Of a stretch of 63,728 nt of DNA, positions 33,501-43,129 are shown in pieces. The translations under genes were made by a program, and so were the position numbers. The stretch is from Thalassolituus sp. GTDB taxonomy: Bacteria; Pseudomonadota; Gammaproteobacteria; Pseudomonadales; Oceanobacteraceae. How positions within the stretch are numbered: the stretch's first letter is position 1; each line of letters starts with the position of its first letter. The DNA lies in contig PDUK01000005.1 of the NCBI GenBank assembly GCA_006212115.1, forward strand, positions 1 to 63,728. The letters run 5' to 3'. The notes under the pieces are model-generated. The model searched no databases and was not told the DNA's origin. It saw nothing but the letters and a program-made list of their open reading frames with translations.

Positions 33501-34053
33501 TGTTCAGCAGGCGTTTGTCGATGAATATGTAGCGCCATTTGTAGATACCTATCGCTGGAAACAAAAAGGCTATGGTGGTGTGTCGATTGGTCTCAGCAGT
33601 GAGGCTTTACGGCAGTTCCAGCGAGCTGACGATATTCGTCGTGCCTGGTTCTCTGAAGGGGAGGCGGCAGCGATTAATTTCCGCGCAACCCCTGAAAAAC
33701 TGCATTCAAATGTTCGTCTGTTTACTATGGAAATCGGTGAGAATCGTGTCAGTTATTCGCATGGCCCACGAATTGAGAAATCGTTGAGTTGGATCGCAGG
33801 TGAAAGTGGTCGCTCCCGAATTATATTTGAGGACTTGGGCGAGCGTGTTTCCAACGATCAGTACGATGGTGACTGGTCTCTGGTGCGCATGATTGACGAT
33901 GCCTTGTTGCACTCCACGGTAAATAAATCTGAAAAGGTTATTACCTTTACGGAGTCGGGATATCAGGCTCAGTATCGTCTGGCTGCGAGCACCAATGTGA
34001 ATCCATTCGATCTGTCATTACTTCGTAACTTCCGTTGCCCACAGTCGTTATAG
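30547..34053 (+). CDS. tssM: T6SS membrane complex protein TssM (IcmF)
   Basis: A protein of 1168 residues. Two membrane helices lie near residues 12-65 and a third near 455-475 (MAGLVGLLVGCAALWTGALV). The cytoplasmic domain carries an intact Walker A, GPPGSGKTT at residues 140-148, and the sequence DTAGRYTTQD expected for Walker B. The large periplasmic part ends with the conserved C-terminus that contacts TssJ. Together with TssJ and TssL it spans the envelope. Confidence 0.96.
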   Translation: MKKLLAFFQNKWVVGIIGLTALSLLIWYGAEFIKFGADNVTVSTMTRWIIIGVIWLFWGTWNLSQWLVERRQNKELIGEIESSQAAAKELNDPDQERSQEEMAVMAGRFRDALATLKKARFSSRRGRVSLYQLPWYIIIGPPGSGKTTALVNSGLEFPLAESHGKQALGGIGGTRNCDWWFTNDAVLIDTAGRYTTQDSHRVVDNNAWQGFLALLKKYRRRRPINGALIAISLQDLMVQTKEQREQQAKTIRARISELQDELGIRFPVYLTFTKGDLVAGFAEFFGNLSQAEREQVWGISFPQEENTDSGADISLFRHEFNQLIQRLNERLLWRVQHERNTDKRSMIQGFPPALESLAQVVDGFIQQTFSPNNYSTVPMLRGVYFTSATQEGSPIDRMMAQVSANFGLERSMGKQQHNSGKSFFITRLFQDVIFPESELVGVNRKIENLLRWMRRGAMAGLVGLLVGCAALWTGALVQNRAYMAEVDTLHKEYLVLKDRIRPEQASTEEALELLTPLYQASLVYDQEEHPLISYLGLYDGRVDAAADLAYETQLNDVFYPAIANMLERHLNALGADDDALLPVFRVYLMLFDAEHRDYQQIRAYAETRWQDLLPGEASKQARMMTHLDHLIALGLDDSQQADNYVVTRTRQYLQRIPVAQRLFAQLQKMDNNDRQVDLYREIGGNPQQIFGLGENDPVFMMPFLFTKDGFDQADYGPDSEMMKQIAADQWIYGGNVRGEDYSKADLKKLSDDVEKLYLTEYARRWQAFYQRFRLADLPGGSQSVTHLLKLADTLSSPLSQVTELVVKNTQLTPGVEMPTASGAAGGLVESAASMIYEPTLVDLRFRDIQRMVDAEKGAPSKFTGYLEAIGALAEYLGQIDGAPDSNAAAFEAAKKRFAGGGADAIQQLKNLSATAPDQVAGWLNQLADQTWASVMGKAGVHLNTVWRYQVYETFRNTLGDRYPLVAGRQSEASVVAFNEFFKPGGVQQAFVDEYVAPFVDTYRWKQKGYGGVSIGLSSEALRQFQRADDIRRAWFSEGEAAAINFRATPEKLHSNVRLFTMEIGENRVSYSHGPRIEKSLSWIAGESGRSRIIFEDLGERVSNDQYDGDWSLVRMIDDALLHSTVNKSEKVITFTESGYQAQYRLAASTNVNPFDLSLLRNFRCPQSL

Positions 34054-34062
34054 GGGAAGGCC

Positions 34063-34710
34063 ATGCAGTATGGAGTCTTTGGAAAATTACCTGCGCATGG
34101 CGATTTTATCGTGCGCCACTTATCTCAGGCGTTTGTTGATGTCTGGGATGAATGGTTGCAATGCGTGGTTGCCGGCTCCCGCGACACACTCGGCGAAAGT
34201 TGGCTTGATTACTACCTGACAAGCCCTGTGTGGCGCTTCGGACTGGAAGCTGGCGTCGTAGATGAGCATCGTTGGGCGGGCATTCTGGTTCCGAGCGTTG
34301 ACAGTGTTGGTCGTTATTTTCCACTGACCATTGCTCTGCCTTTGGCCAATGAGCAGAACCTGTACAGCTTAATATCGACAGCGGATAACTGGTTTGAGGA
34401 ACTTCAGAACCTCGCACTAAGTAGTCTGCAAGAGCAGCTGAACGTAGATCAGTTAACGGAACAGTTGCAGGGCGTTATGCCCCCAAGTGCGGTGCGGAAT
34501 TGTGTCCGCAACCGCTCTGGCAATACGATGGTTGTGGGAGGTCAGTCGCCTGATTTCGCCGCGTTGGTCGAGTTGCATAATACGACATCGGGTAGCGTCA
34601 GCTTGTGGGGCAATATGGCTAATGAAAATACACCAGCCTGTTCTTTAACTGCAGTTGGACTTCCTACGCCAGATGAGTACACCAGTATGTTGACCGGCCA
34701 GTGGTGTTAA
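34063..34710 (+). CDS. tagF: T6SS-associated protein TagF (ImpM)
   Basis: A 215-residue cytoplasmic protein. The start YGVFGKLPAHGDFIVRHL, then WDEWLQ and WAGILVPSVDSVGRYFPLTI, are the family signature. In Pseudomonas TagF acts as a post-translational repressor that binds the FHA protein and works independently of phosphorylation. Its position nine bases after tssM is typical. AGGGGAAGG precedes the ATG. Confidence 0.93.
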   Translation: MQYGVFGKLPAHGDFIVRHLSQAFVDVWDEWLQCVVAGSRDTLGESWLDYYLTSPVWRFGLEAGVVDEHRWAGILVPSVDSVGRYFPLTIALPLANEQNLYSLISTADNWFEELQNLALSSLQEQLNVDQLTEQLQGVMPPSAVRNCVRNRSGNTMVVGGQSPDFAALVELHNTTSGSVSLWGNMANENTPACSLTAVGLPTPDEYTSMLTGQWC

Positions 34711-34775
34711 ATAAAAACGTATAGTATGATTTTCCGACTGGACCAGTAACACAAAAAATTTGAAGGGACTCTGCC

Positions 34776-36041
34776 ATGCCATTTGGTCATGTTGTCGATA
34801 TTGAAAGCCTTATCGCGCCTATTAGCGAAGACACACCGCAAGGTATCGATATTCGTGAAGACCGCTCTCCCACTTCGGATTACTACACCATTAAAGATGC
34901 GCGCAATGCCGCCCGTGCTGCTGAACGCTCTGCGATGTTTGGTGAAGACGATGAGGTTGACTCACTCGGTCCCTGGGAAACTGTACAGAATACCGCACGT
35001 AAAATTCTTTCAGAGTCCTCGAAAGATCTCGAGGTAGCCAGTTGGTATCTTGAGAGTCTGGTCCGTAGTCATGGTATTTCTGGCTTACGCGACGGCCTTA
35101 AAGTGATTGATCAGTTGATCGCCGATTTCTGGGATGACGTCTATCCACTGCCAGATGAAGATGGTATTGAGACTCGCGTTGCTCCGCTCACCGGTTTGAA
35201 TGGTGACGGTGGTGACGGAACACTGCTGGCGCCGCTACGTAATATCGATATTACGGAATACGGAGATAAAGGTGCGTTCAGTTATTATCAATATCTTCAG
35301 GCGCGGGATGCTGAGCGCATTGATGATGATGACAATAAAGTTGCGCGTATTGCGTCACTGGGTTACAGCCTGGCGGATATTACCGATACTATTACGGCTA
35401 CAGACCTTCTCGCCTGCCAGAATTTTGTAAGCACGCTTGAAGAGTGTGCCGATATCTTTAAAAACATTACGTCGACGCTGCGCGAGCGCTGCGGTGCAGA
35501 GGCACCACCAAGCTCAAAAATCAGTGAATTGATCGATGAAATTGTTCGTACTACGCGATTCGTTTACAAGCCTAAATTGGATGAAGCTGACGCTGCGAGT
35601 GCTGCAGTCGAAGCTGAAGAACACGCCGCAGCAGAGACTGAAACTGCCTCTGCTGATGCCTCACAGGGAGGGCAGGTAGTGCGTTTAGTCAATGGAACCT
35701 CGGGGCCGATTACCAACCGGGAAGAAGCGCTGAAGCGTCTTGAAGAAGTCGCTAAATACTTTCGTCAGTATGAGCCCCACACACCTCTTGCGCCTGGTCT
35801 GGAACGCCTGATCAGTTGGGGGCGGATGACGGTAGCGGAGTTGATGATGGAGCTGATTCCAGACAGCAATGCCCGCGGTCTGTTCTCACAATTTACCGGC
35901 GTCAAACTCGATGGTTCTGATGAGTCTACCTATGTCGCACCGCCAGTAGTGCCTGCGGCAACCGAAACCGCTTCGGCAGCCGCTGCACCAGAAGCAGCGC
36001 CTGCCCCAGAGCCAGAACCCAAGCCTGAAACTAGTTGGTAA
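34776..36041 (+). CDS. tssA: T6SS assembly protein TssA
   Basis: A 421-residue protein with an ImpA_N domain at about residues 8-130 (PISEDTPQGIDIREDRS, VASWYLESLVRSHG, DFWDDVYPLPDEDG). A helical middle domain, an Ala/Glu-rich linker and a short conserved part (EALKRLEEVAKYFRQYEPHT) follow. It ends in a repetitive Ala/Pro/Glu tail. TssA primes tail-sheath polymerisation at the baseplate. The C-terminus is of the short type without a VasJ-like extension. Confidence 0.93.
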   Translation: MPFGHVVDIESLIAPISEDTPQGIDIREDRSPTSDYYTIKDARNAARAAERSAMFGEDDEVDSLGPWETVQNTARKILSESSKDLEVASWYLESLVRSHGISGLRDGLKVIDQLIADFWDDVYPLPDEDGIETRVAPLTGLNGDGGDGTLLAPLRNIDITEYGDKGAFSYYQYLQARDAERIDDDDNKVARIASLGYSLADITDTITATDLLACQNFVSTLEECADIFKNITSTLRERCGAEAPPSSKISELIDEIVRTTRFVYKPKLDEADAASAAVEAEEHAAAETETASADASQGGQVVRLVNGTSGPITNREEALKRLEEVAKYFRQYEPHTPLAPGLERLISWGRMTVAELMMELIPDSNARGLFSQFTGVKLDGSDESTYVAPPVVPAATETASAAAAPEAAPAPEPEPKPETSW

Positions 36042-36094
36042 GAATTAAAAAGAATGATGGCGTAAGCCGTTAATCACAGGAAAAGGAGTTACTC

Positions 36095-36613
36095 ATGTCC
36101 GAAAGTATCCACAATAAACTGAAGCGGGTTCGTAAGCCTCGCGTGCACATCACATACGATGTAGAAACTAATGGTGCTGAAGTTAAGAAAGAACTGCCAT
36201 TCGTTACGGGCGTCATGGGTGATTACTCAGGTGATAATGCGGAGAATCGTAAAGCACTAAAAGAGCGCAAGTTCGTTCAGATAGATCGTGATAACTTCAA
36301 CGAAGTAATGGGCAAGATAAACCCAAAACTGAACCTTCAGGTCGAAAACACACTTGCAGGTGACGGCAGTAAAGTCGCTGTGGATCTAGACTTCCGAAAG
36401 ATGGATGACTTCACGCCGGAAGCCATTGTCGATCAGGTTGAACCACTGAAAAAATTACTGGATGCTCGTAATAAACTGCGTGACCTGTTGAGCAAAGCTG
36501 ATCGCTCAGAAGAGCTAGAGACAGTTCTTGAAGAAATTCTGAAAAACACGGACAACATCACTGAGATTTCTCAGCAGCTAGGTGTTGGCGAAAGTAAAGA
36601 AGGAGCTGAGTAA
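36095..36613 (+). CDS. tssB: T6SS contractile sheath small subunit TssB
   Basis: A 172-residue protein with the family core [45 protein letters not shown] and [12 protein letters not shown]. It pairs with TssC to build the sheath that contracts to drive the Hcp tube. The last base of its stop codon is the first base of the tssC start codon (TAATG), so translation is coupled. Confidence 0.97.
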   Translation: MSESIHNKLKRVRKPRVHITYDVETNGAEVKKELPFVTGVMGDYSGDNAENRKALKERKFVQIDRDNFNEVMGKINPKLNLQVENTLAGDGSKVAVDLDFRKMDDFTPEAIVDQVEPLKKLLDARNKLRDLLSKADRSEELETVLEEILKNTDNITEISQQLGVGESKEGAE

Positions 36614-38097
36614 TGAGTACTGAAGTCGAAGCAGCGGTAGGCGCAGAAGCGGAAGAACAGTCGGTCAGTTTGCTGGAGCAAGCGATTACGCACACCAGAC
36701 AAACTGGCCGCGAAGAAACTGAAGACTTGTTGGCTAATCTAACAGAGCAAGTACTGAAAGGAACTGTAACCTGGGATCGTAACCTGACCAATACGATCAA
36801 ACAGGCAATTACTGCGATTGACGAAGCAATGTCTAAACAGTTGAGCTCGGTACTGCACGATGAGAAATTCCAAAAGCTGGAAGGTTCGTGGCGTGGTCTG
36901 AATCATCTGGTGATGAACAGTGAAACCGGCTCGACGCTTAAAATCCGCATGCTGAACCTCAACAAGCGTGAGTTGTTCCGTGATCTGGATAAAGCAGTTG
37001 AGTTTGACCAGAGCCAGATCTTCAAGAAAATCTACGAAGAAGAATTCGGCACAGCGGGTGGCGAGCCATTCGGCTGCATGATCGGTGATTTCGAATTCAC
37101 CAGTCACCCTGAAGATATTGATTTGCTGAGCAATATGTCCAACGTTGCAGCAGCAGGCTTCTGTCCATTTATCTCCGCAGCGGGCGCGGGCATGTTTGGT
37201 TTTGATGACTTCACTGAACTGTCCAAACCACGTGATCTGAGCGGTATTTTTGAGTCTCAGGAATACATCAAATGGCGCAGCTTCCGCGACAGTGAAGACT
37301 CTCGCTTCGTGACGCTGGTGATGCCTCGTGTACTGGCTCGTACGCCATACGGTGCTGCCTCTAAGCCGGTTGAGTCCTTCAACTTTGAAGAGTTCGATCT
37401 GGATGAGTCAGGTATGTCGAAGTCGACCGACCACGATGATTACTGCTGGATGAATGCCTCGTATGTTATGGGTACAACCCTGACACGCGCATTCGCAGAA
37501 AACTCATGGTGTACTGCTATCCGCGGTGCAGAAGGTGGCCGTGTTGAAGGTCTGCCGACGCATATCTTCAAGAGCGACGATGGCGATACTGACCAGAAGT
37601 GCCCAACAGAAGTGGGTATTACGGACCGTCGAGAAGCTGAATTGTCGAACCAAGGCTTCCTGCCATTGTGTCACTACAAAAACACCGATTACTCAGTGTT
37701 CTTTGGTGCGCAGTCTACGCAAAAGCAGAAAGTGTTTGATGATCCTGATGCGACTGCAAACGCGTCTATTTCGGCACGTCTGCCTTACCTGATGGCTACT
37801 TCTCGTATTGCGCATTACCTGAAGGTTATGGCTCGCGATAAAGTGGGTTCATTTATGCAGGCTGAAAGCTGTGAACGTTCGCTGAACAAGTGGATTTCCC
37901 AGTATACAAACAGTAACCCTGATGCCTCGCCTGAAATGAAGGCCAAGTATCCACTGGCCGAAGCTCGGGTAGAAGTGAAGGAAATACCTGGATCTCCGGG
38001 TGCCTACAGTGCAGTAGCATATCTGAAGCCTTGGTTGCAGATGGAAGAACTGACTACATCTCTGCGTATGGTTGCGAATATTCCGCAGCCTAAGTGA
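36613..38097 (+). CDS. tssC: T6SS contractile sheath large subunit TssC
   Basis: A 494-residue protein of the EvpB/ImpC family. Signature segments are [59 protein letters not shown] and the C-terminal [20 protein letters not shown]. It forms the outer and inner layers of the sheath with TssB. A hairpin with a short T-rich tail follows its stop. Confidence 0.97.
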   Translation: MSTEVEAAVGAEAEEQSVSLLEQAITHTRQTGREETEDLLANLTEQVLKGTVTWDRNLTNTIKQAITAIDEAMSKQLSSVLHDEKFQKLEGSWRGLNHLVMNSETGSTLKIRMLNLNKRELFRDLDKAVEFDQSQIFKKIYEEEFGTAGGEPFGCMIGDFEFTSHPEDIDLLSNMSNVAAAGFCPFISAAGAGMFGFDDFTELSKPRDLSGIFESQEYIKWRSFRDSEDSRFVTLVMPRVLARTPYGAASKPVESFNFEEFDLDESGMSKSTDHDDYCWMNASYVMGTTLTRAFAENSWCTAIRGAEGGRVEGLPTHIFKSDDGDTDQKCPTEVGITDRREAELSNQGFLPLCHYKNTDYSVFFGAQSTQKQKVFDDPDATANASISARLPYLMATSRIAHYLKVMARDKVGSFMQAESCERSLNKWISQYTNSNPDASPEMKAKYPLAEARVEVKEIPGSPGAYSAVAYLKPWLQMEELTTSLRMVANIPQPK

Positions 38098-38106
38098 GCA
38101 GGTTTT

Positions 38107-38130
38107 GGGGGCCTTGGGCCCCCTTTATAA
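38107..38130 (+). terminator. Intra-operon hairpin between tssC and the second tssC
   Basis: A stem GGGGGCC/GGCCCCC with loop TTG is followed by TTTATAA. It is a plausible partial terminator. It would lower expression of the downstream tssC-like, tssE, tssF, tssG and clpV genes relative to the sheath genes. Confidence 0.6.
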
Positions 38131-38148
38131 TTTCTTCAGAGGTTTTCC

Positions 38149-39660
38149 GTGCTGAACGATTCCTTAGGTGCTACTGCCTTACAAGAGAATCATTCGCCAA
38201 CCCTTTCATCGGATGAAATACCCTTAACGGATATTTATTCTTTCCTGTCTGAAAACGATGATGCGGAGGCGTTTCGCCGTTGGGTCGAATTGTCGGCACC
38301 TACGGATACCTCACGCCTGAATGCTCGCCATTGGCTTGCCCAACAGATTGCCCTTATCGACGAACAGATTTCAGAGCAGATTGATGCCGTATTGCATCAT
38401 CGCCGTTTTCAGTCGTTAGAAGCAGCGTGGCGTGGCGTCTGGTTTTTGGTGGATGCGGTAGTCAATCCAGAAAACACCCGTATTCGTCTCCTCGATGCCA
38501 GTTGGAAAGATCTTGCTCGGGATATGGAGCGTTCACCTGATTTTGATCAGAGCGGGCTGTTTCACCTGCTTTACAATGAAGAATTTGGTACGCCCGGCGG
38601 CAACCCGTTCAGCGTGTTGTTGGGTGACTATTACGTGGCTCATCGACCATATGAAGATCATAAAATTGATGATGTTTTTACTCTTCAGGGCATAAGTCGC
38701 GCGGCGGCAGCTGCGTTCTGTCCATTCGTATGCAGTGCGGCTCCTCAGCTATTTGGTCTCGATAATTTCGATAATCTCGGTCTACATATCCATGTCGACG
38801 AGGTATTCCGATCAACGGATTACGTTCGCTGGCGAGCGATGCGGGAACATGAAGACAGTCGTTTTCTGGCCCTGACTCTGCCTCAGGTATTGATGCGCGA
38901 GCCCTATCAGGATAATCGTCGTTCCCGTTCTGGATTGCGTTATAACGAGTCCGTCACAGGCAAAGATAACCGACGCTACCTGTGGGGAAACGCTTGTTTC
39001 GCACTGGGTACGGTCCTTATTCGCGAGTTCTCAGAGGTTGGCTGGTTCAGCCACATTCGTGGTGTGCCCCGGGACCACAATGGTGGCGGACTAGTAACCC
39101 AGTTTCCGTCCCCCAAATATCGTACGGACTCAACCAAGGCCATGGTGAAAATGGTCACCTCCGTCACCATCACAGATCAGTTTGAACGTGAGTTGAGTGA
39201 TCACGGAATGATTGCTCTGTGTCACTGTTTCCAGACTCCGTTTGCGGTGTTTAATAACTGTCCGTCTTTACAGATTCCAAAGTCGTACAGTAAAAAATCA
39301 GCGACGGCTAACGCTCGTATCAGTTCTATGCTGCAACAGATTCTGTGTGGTTCACGGGTGGCGCAGTACATCAAGGTGATTGTCCGGGATAAAGTCGGAT
39401 CTTATACGACGGCCGAATCCTGCGAGCGTTTCTTACAGAACTGGTTGGACCAATATACAACCGGTCGGGACGATCTTTCATGGGAGATGATGGCGCGCTA
39501 TCCGTTACGTGAAGCGCGCGTTGTTGTGGATGAAGATCCGGCGAAGCCAGGCTACTACAACAGCATGGTTCACCTTAAAACTCATTACTCGGTTGACCAT
39601 CTGGTGTCGGAACTGAAACTGACGACCTCTCTCAGCCAAATTGATATTGGTAAGGTGTGA
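38149..39660 (+). CDS. Second TssC-like sheath protein (ImpD type)
   Basis: A 503-residue paralogue of the preceding TssC. Shared positions include FQSLEAAWRGVWFLVDAV, YNEEFGTPGGNPFSVLLGDY, WRAMREHEDSRFLALTLPQV and RVVVDEDPAKPGYYNSMVHL. Rhizobium and Agrobacterium imp clusters also carry two TssC genes (ImpC and ImpD), so the arrangement is known, but the role of the extra copy is unclear. The start is GTG at 38149 with AGAGG upstream. The gene before tssE is the usual place for the second copy. Confidence 0.9.
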   Translation: MLNDSLGATALQENHSPTLSSDEIPLTDIYSFLSENDDAEAFRRWVELSAPTDTSRLNARHWLAQQIALIDEQISEQIDAVLHHRRFQSLEAAWRGVWFLVDAVVNPENTRIRLLDASWKDLARDMERSPDFDQSGLFHLLYNEEFGTPGGNPFSVLLGDYYVAHRPYEDHKIDDVFTLQGISRAAAAAFCPFVCSAAPQLFGLDNFDNLGLHIHVDEVFRSTDYVRWRAMREHEDSRFLALTLPQVLMREPYQDNRRSRSGLRYNESVTGKDNRRYLWGNACFALGTVLIREFSEVGWFSHIRGVPRDHNGGGLVTQFPSPKYRTDSTKAMVKMVTSVTITDQFERELSDHGMIALCHCFQTPFAVFNNCPSLQIPKSYSKKSATANARISSMLQQILCGSRVAQYIKVIVRDKVGSYTTAESCERFLQNWLDQYTTGRDDLSWEMMARYPLREARVVVDEDPAKPGYYNSMVHLKTHYSVDHLVSELKLTTSLSQIDIGKV

Positions 39661-39662
39661 TC

Positions 39663-40142
39663 ATGTCTGAATTGAAAGATAAGCCCTTAATTCCACCTTT
39701 ACTTGATCGCTTTCTGGAACAGAACAAGACAACGGATTTTCGCCAGAGCCATCAGATAGTCCGTAGCTTGCGCGAAAGTATTCGTCGCGATCTTGAGAAT
39801 CTATTCAATACTCGCTATTGCTGCGTGTCACCGCCTGAAGGTTACGCCTGTCTGGAGGATTCTGTTCTCAATTATGGATTGCCGGATTTATCGACCATCA
39901 ACATGACGACGTTTAATAGTCGTAATGAATTTTGTCGACGCATTGAAAAAGCAGTGAAGCGATTTGAACCCAGAATTCGCTCGGTCAAAGTAAAAACAGA
40001 AACCGTAATTGATAACGAAGATCCAACAATTCGATTCCGTGTCGAAGCGACGCTGAATGTAAACCCATTACAAGAAATGATTATTTTTGAATCTGCGCTG
40101 AATCCCGTTAATCAGACAGTTAATGTATCGGAGATTTTCTGA
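39663..40142 (+). CDS. tssE: T6SS baseplate protein TssE (gp25-like)
   Basis: A 159-residue lysozyme-like baseplate component related to phage T4 gp25. Segments LRESIRRDLENLFNTRYCC, LNYGLPDLSTINMTTFNSRN and FRVEATLNVNPLQEMIIFES match the family. ATG at 39663, two bases after the preceding stop, was preferred to GTG at 39657, which overlaps that stop. AAGG lies upstream at normal distance. Confidence 0.95.
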   Translation: MSELKDKPLIPPLLDRFLEQNKTTDFRQSHQIVRSLRESIRRDLENLFNTRYCCVSPPEGYACLEDSVLNYGLPDLSTINMTTFNSRNEFCRRIEKAVKRFEPRIRSVKVKTETVIDNEDPTIRFRVEATLNVNPLQEMIIFESALNPVNQTVNVSEIF

Positions 40143-40144
40143 GT

Positions 40145-41974
40145 ATGAGTGACAGATTGCTGTATCACTACGAGAAAGAGCTGGCATTTATTAAACAATC
40201 TGCCAGCGATTTTGCGCGCCAGCACCCTTCCGTTGCAGAAAGCCTGAAGCTGGGCAATGACTCAGTAGATGATCCTCTTGTCGCCCGTCTGTTGTCCGGT
40301 TTTGCCTTTCTTAATGCCCGTATTCAGCAAAAGCTCAGTGATGACTTTCCTGAACTGACGGATGCCATGCTGGAGACGTTGTATCCGCATTACCTGCGGC
40401 CGCTACCGTCTATGGCCATTACTCAGTTTTCCCCATTGGATGACCTTGATGGTCCGGTTCAGATTCCCGCTGGAACGCTTCTGGATACTGACTCTGACGA
40501 TGAAGAGTGCCGCTTCACTACGTCGTATCCGGTAGAAATGTTGCCGATACGGGTGGACTCTGCCCAGCTGATGCCGAGGCCCTTTGTTGCGCCCGGTAGC
40601 CTGGAAGTTCAGGGAGCGGCTGCCGTACTGAAAGTTTCCTTCCGTACGTTAAGCGATGACCTGGTCTTGAGTGAAATGGACCTCTCAAAAATACGGTTGT
40701 TTTTGAAGGGACAGTTGCAGCATGTTCATCCCCTCTATGACCTTTTGTTAACCAAGTGCTTTAAGGTGGTTGTCGCAAATGGCGAAGCGGATGTCGCGCC
40801 TGTATTTTTGAATTCGGATTGTCTGGAGCAGGTTGGTTTTGGTAGCGACGAAGGAATGCTTCCTTATCCTCCGAATTCTTTTGTCGGGTACCGACTCCTT
40901 ACTGAATATTTTGCTTTTCAGGAGAAGTTCCAGTTCATTGATCTGACTCAGCTTGATGTCGCAATGAACGAGTCCTACACCAATACTCTTAATGTGTATT
41001 TCTATTTACGGGAAAGTGACACCGAGCTGGAGCATCAGGTGAATGGGAGTATGTTCGCCTTGGGTTGTACTCCAGTAGTAAACCTGTTTGAAAGCACCGC
41101 TGATCCCGTCGTTCTGACTCATACAGAGTCACGCTATCCGGTTGTGCCCGATTCACGGCGCCGTGATGGGCTCGAGGTCTATAGCATCACTCAAGTTGGC
41201 GCCACGGACAGTGATGGTAAGTACACGGCTTACCGTCCTTTTTACGGCATGAACCATAGCCGCAATACCGAGAGTAAGCCGGCATTCTGGCTGACGCATC
41301 GTCGTGAAGTGCTTGAAGGGGATCACCGGAATGAACTCGCATCTGAGGTCGATATCAGCTTGGTTGATATGAACTTCAACCCCCATCTGGTGAAGAATCA
41401 GAATCTGGAAATGCAGCTGCTTTGCAGTAACCGAAACGTGCCTCGTAAATTGACTACAGGGCAGGGACGACCTTACTTCGAAGTGGTCGATGACGAATAC
41501 CCGACTGAGCGGATTTCGTGTGTCGTTGTGCCCTCGGCGACGATACGTCCACCGTTACGCGAACGCGGTTACTGGCGATTAATCTCGCATCTCAATCTGA
41601 ACCACTTATCTCTTAGTCAGGGTGGTGGTTCGGTAGAGGCCTTGAAAGAGATTTTGCGCTTGTATGACTTCAGAGATTCCGCCAGCACAAGAAATATGAT
41701 TGACGCGGTTACTGGCATTCATACCAAGCCAGTGACGTCGCCGGTTCAGGTTGATGGCATGGTGTCGTTGTGTCGCGGGACTCAGATCGAGCTTGAACTG
41801 GACCCTGTAATGTTAGCGGGTACCAGTCCGCTTATGTTTGCCAGTGTTATGGAACGATTCTTTGGCCTGTATGGTTCGATCAATTCGTTCACCAAGCTGA
41901 TTGTGACGCTCAATGGAAAAGATGGGGAGTTTAAGCGATGGCCACCACGCGCCGGCGAAAAAGCCTTAATCTGA
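40145..41974 (+). CDS. tssF: T6SS baseplate protein TssF
   Basis: A 609-residue wedge protein. The N-terminus LLYHYEKELAFIKQSASDFA, followed by HPSVAESLKLG and LTDAMLETLYPHYLRPLPSM, is diagnostic of TssF (VasA/ImpG). It starts two bases after tssE. Its last 37 bases overlap tssG in another frame. Confidence 0.96.
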   Translation: MSDRLLYHYEKELAFIKQSASDFARQHPSVAESLKLGNDSVDDPLVARLLSGFAFLNARIQQKLSDDFPELTDAMLETLYPHYLRPLPSMAITQFSPLDDLDGPVQIPAGTLLDTDSDDEECRFTTSYPVEMLPIRVDSAQLMPRPFVAPGSLEVQGAAAVLKVSFRTLSDDLVLSEMDLSKIRLFLKGQLQHVHPLYDLLLTKCFKVVVANGEADVAPVFLNSDCLEQVGFGSDEGMLPYPPNSFVGYRLLTEYFAFQEKFQFIDLTQLDVAMNESYTNTLNVYFYLRESDTELEHQVNGSMFALGCTPVVNLFESTADPVVLTHTESRYPVVPDSRRRDGLEVYSITQVGATDSDGKYTAYRPFYGMNHSRNTESKPAFWLTHRREVLEGDHRNELASEVDISLVDMNFNPHLVKNQNLEMQLLCSNRNVPRKLTTGQGRPYFEVVDDEYPTERISCVVVPSATIRPPLRERGYWRLISHLNLNHLSLSQGGGSVEALKEILRLYDFRDSASTRNMIDAVTGIHTKPVTSPVQVDGMVSLCRGTQIELELDPVMLAGTSPLMFASVMERFFGLYGSINSFTKLIVTLNGKDGEFKRWPPRAGEKALI

Positions 41975-43077
41975 TTGAGCAATTACAGTCTGAGCCGCAT
42001 CGTTTTGATTTTTTCCAGGCGGTACGGCTACTTGAGTCTGCTGCCCAACAAGATCTCGACGACGATACCGTAGCGACCGACAGTGTCGGTGGTTTAGCGC
42101 GGCCTGATAAAGAGGCGGTGCACTTTACTTCCCGCACAAGCCTCGCCTTTAATGGTTCTGATGTGACAAAAGTATCGCGTAAGCGGATACATAGTCACGA
42201 TTCAGAAGAGAGCCCGGCACTGCAATGGCAGGTCGAGGTTGCGATGATGGGGCTGGCGGGCAGTCAGGGCGTCATGCCTTACTACCTTAGTGAAACCATT
42301 ATGTCGGAGCTTCGCCAGAAGAACCCGGCCTTAAAAGACTATCTCGATGTATTTAATCATCGAACTATTTCGCTGTTTTACGAAGCTTGGCATAAGTATC
42401 AGATGGGTGCGTCGTTCGAGCGCTCTGCTCGCGATGATACCGATAAAAAAGATTTATTTACGGATGCGCTACTGTCCTTAGCAGGGCTTGGGATACCGGA
42501 ATTGCGTTATCGTTCCAGTATGCCTGATGAGCCGATTGCTCAGTATGCTTCGCATTTTTCACGCAATATCTGTTCGGCTGAATCGCTGCGCAGCAGTATT
42601 GCGGGCATGTTTGGGCTGGAGGTGTACATACAACAGTTCAATGGCTCCTGGTATGACCTGCCTGCAGATGCACGCTGCCGCTTACCCGATGAGGAGTACC
42701 CTCATGGTGTGAATAATGCGCTTGGCGTGAGTACCGTCATGGGCGTACGTTGTTATCAGGCTCAGAGTAAATTTACTGTCGTAGCCGTACCACATAGTGA
42801 AGACGAATTCCGAAGCCTTGCACCGGGTTCGCCCGGACTTGAAGAACTCAAAGCCTTTATCAAACTGAGTGTTGGTGAAGAGCAGGACTTTGATATCGAA
42901 GTAAAACTCGATGCCCAGTATTTTCCGCTGGACGATTTATTTGACCCGGCCCATACCGAGCAGTTATTGGGTTGGACTACATACATGAACCCGGAAATGA
43001 TAAAGGATAATGCGTTATCCATTCGCCTGTCCCAGCATGTGCCTGTGCCAGACGATGCATTGCCAATGGCGTATTAA
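41938..43077 (+). CDS. tssG: T6SS baseplate protein TssG
   Basis: A 379-residue partner of TssF in the wedge. Recognisable parts are EPHRFDFFQAVRLLE, a MMGLAGSQGVMPYYLSETIM region, IFGL-type FGLEVYIQQFNGSWYDL and a C-terminal GWTTYMNPEM. The start ATG lies inside tssF, which suggests coupled translation of the TssF2-TssG complex. Confidence 0.95.
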   Translation: MATTRRRKSLNLIEQLQSEPHRFDFFQAVRLLESAAQQDLDDDTVATDSVGGLARPDKEAVHFTSRTSLAFNGSDVTKVSRKRIHSHDSEESPALQWQVEVAMMGLAGSQGVMPYYLSETIMSELRQKNPALKDYLDVFNHRTISLFYEAWHKYQMGASFERSARDDTDKKDLFTDALLSLAGLGIPELRYRSSMPDEPIAQYASHFSRNICSAESLRSSIAGMFGLEVYIQQFNGSWYDLPADARCRLPDEEYPHGVNNALGVSTVMGVRCYQAQSKFTVVAVPHSEDEFRSLAPGSPGLEELKAFIKLSVGEEQDFDIEVKLDAQYFPLDDLFDPAHTEQLLGWTTYMNPEMIKDNALSIRLSQHVPVPDDALPMAY

Positions 43078-43129
43078 ACGCAGGGATCACAAGGACTCAC
43101 TTTTTCAGAGATGAACGAGGAATAAACCC

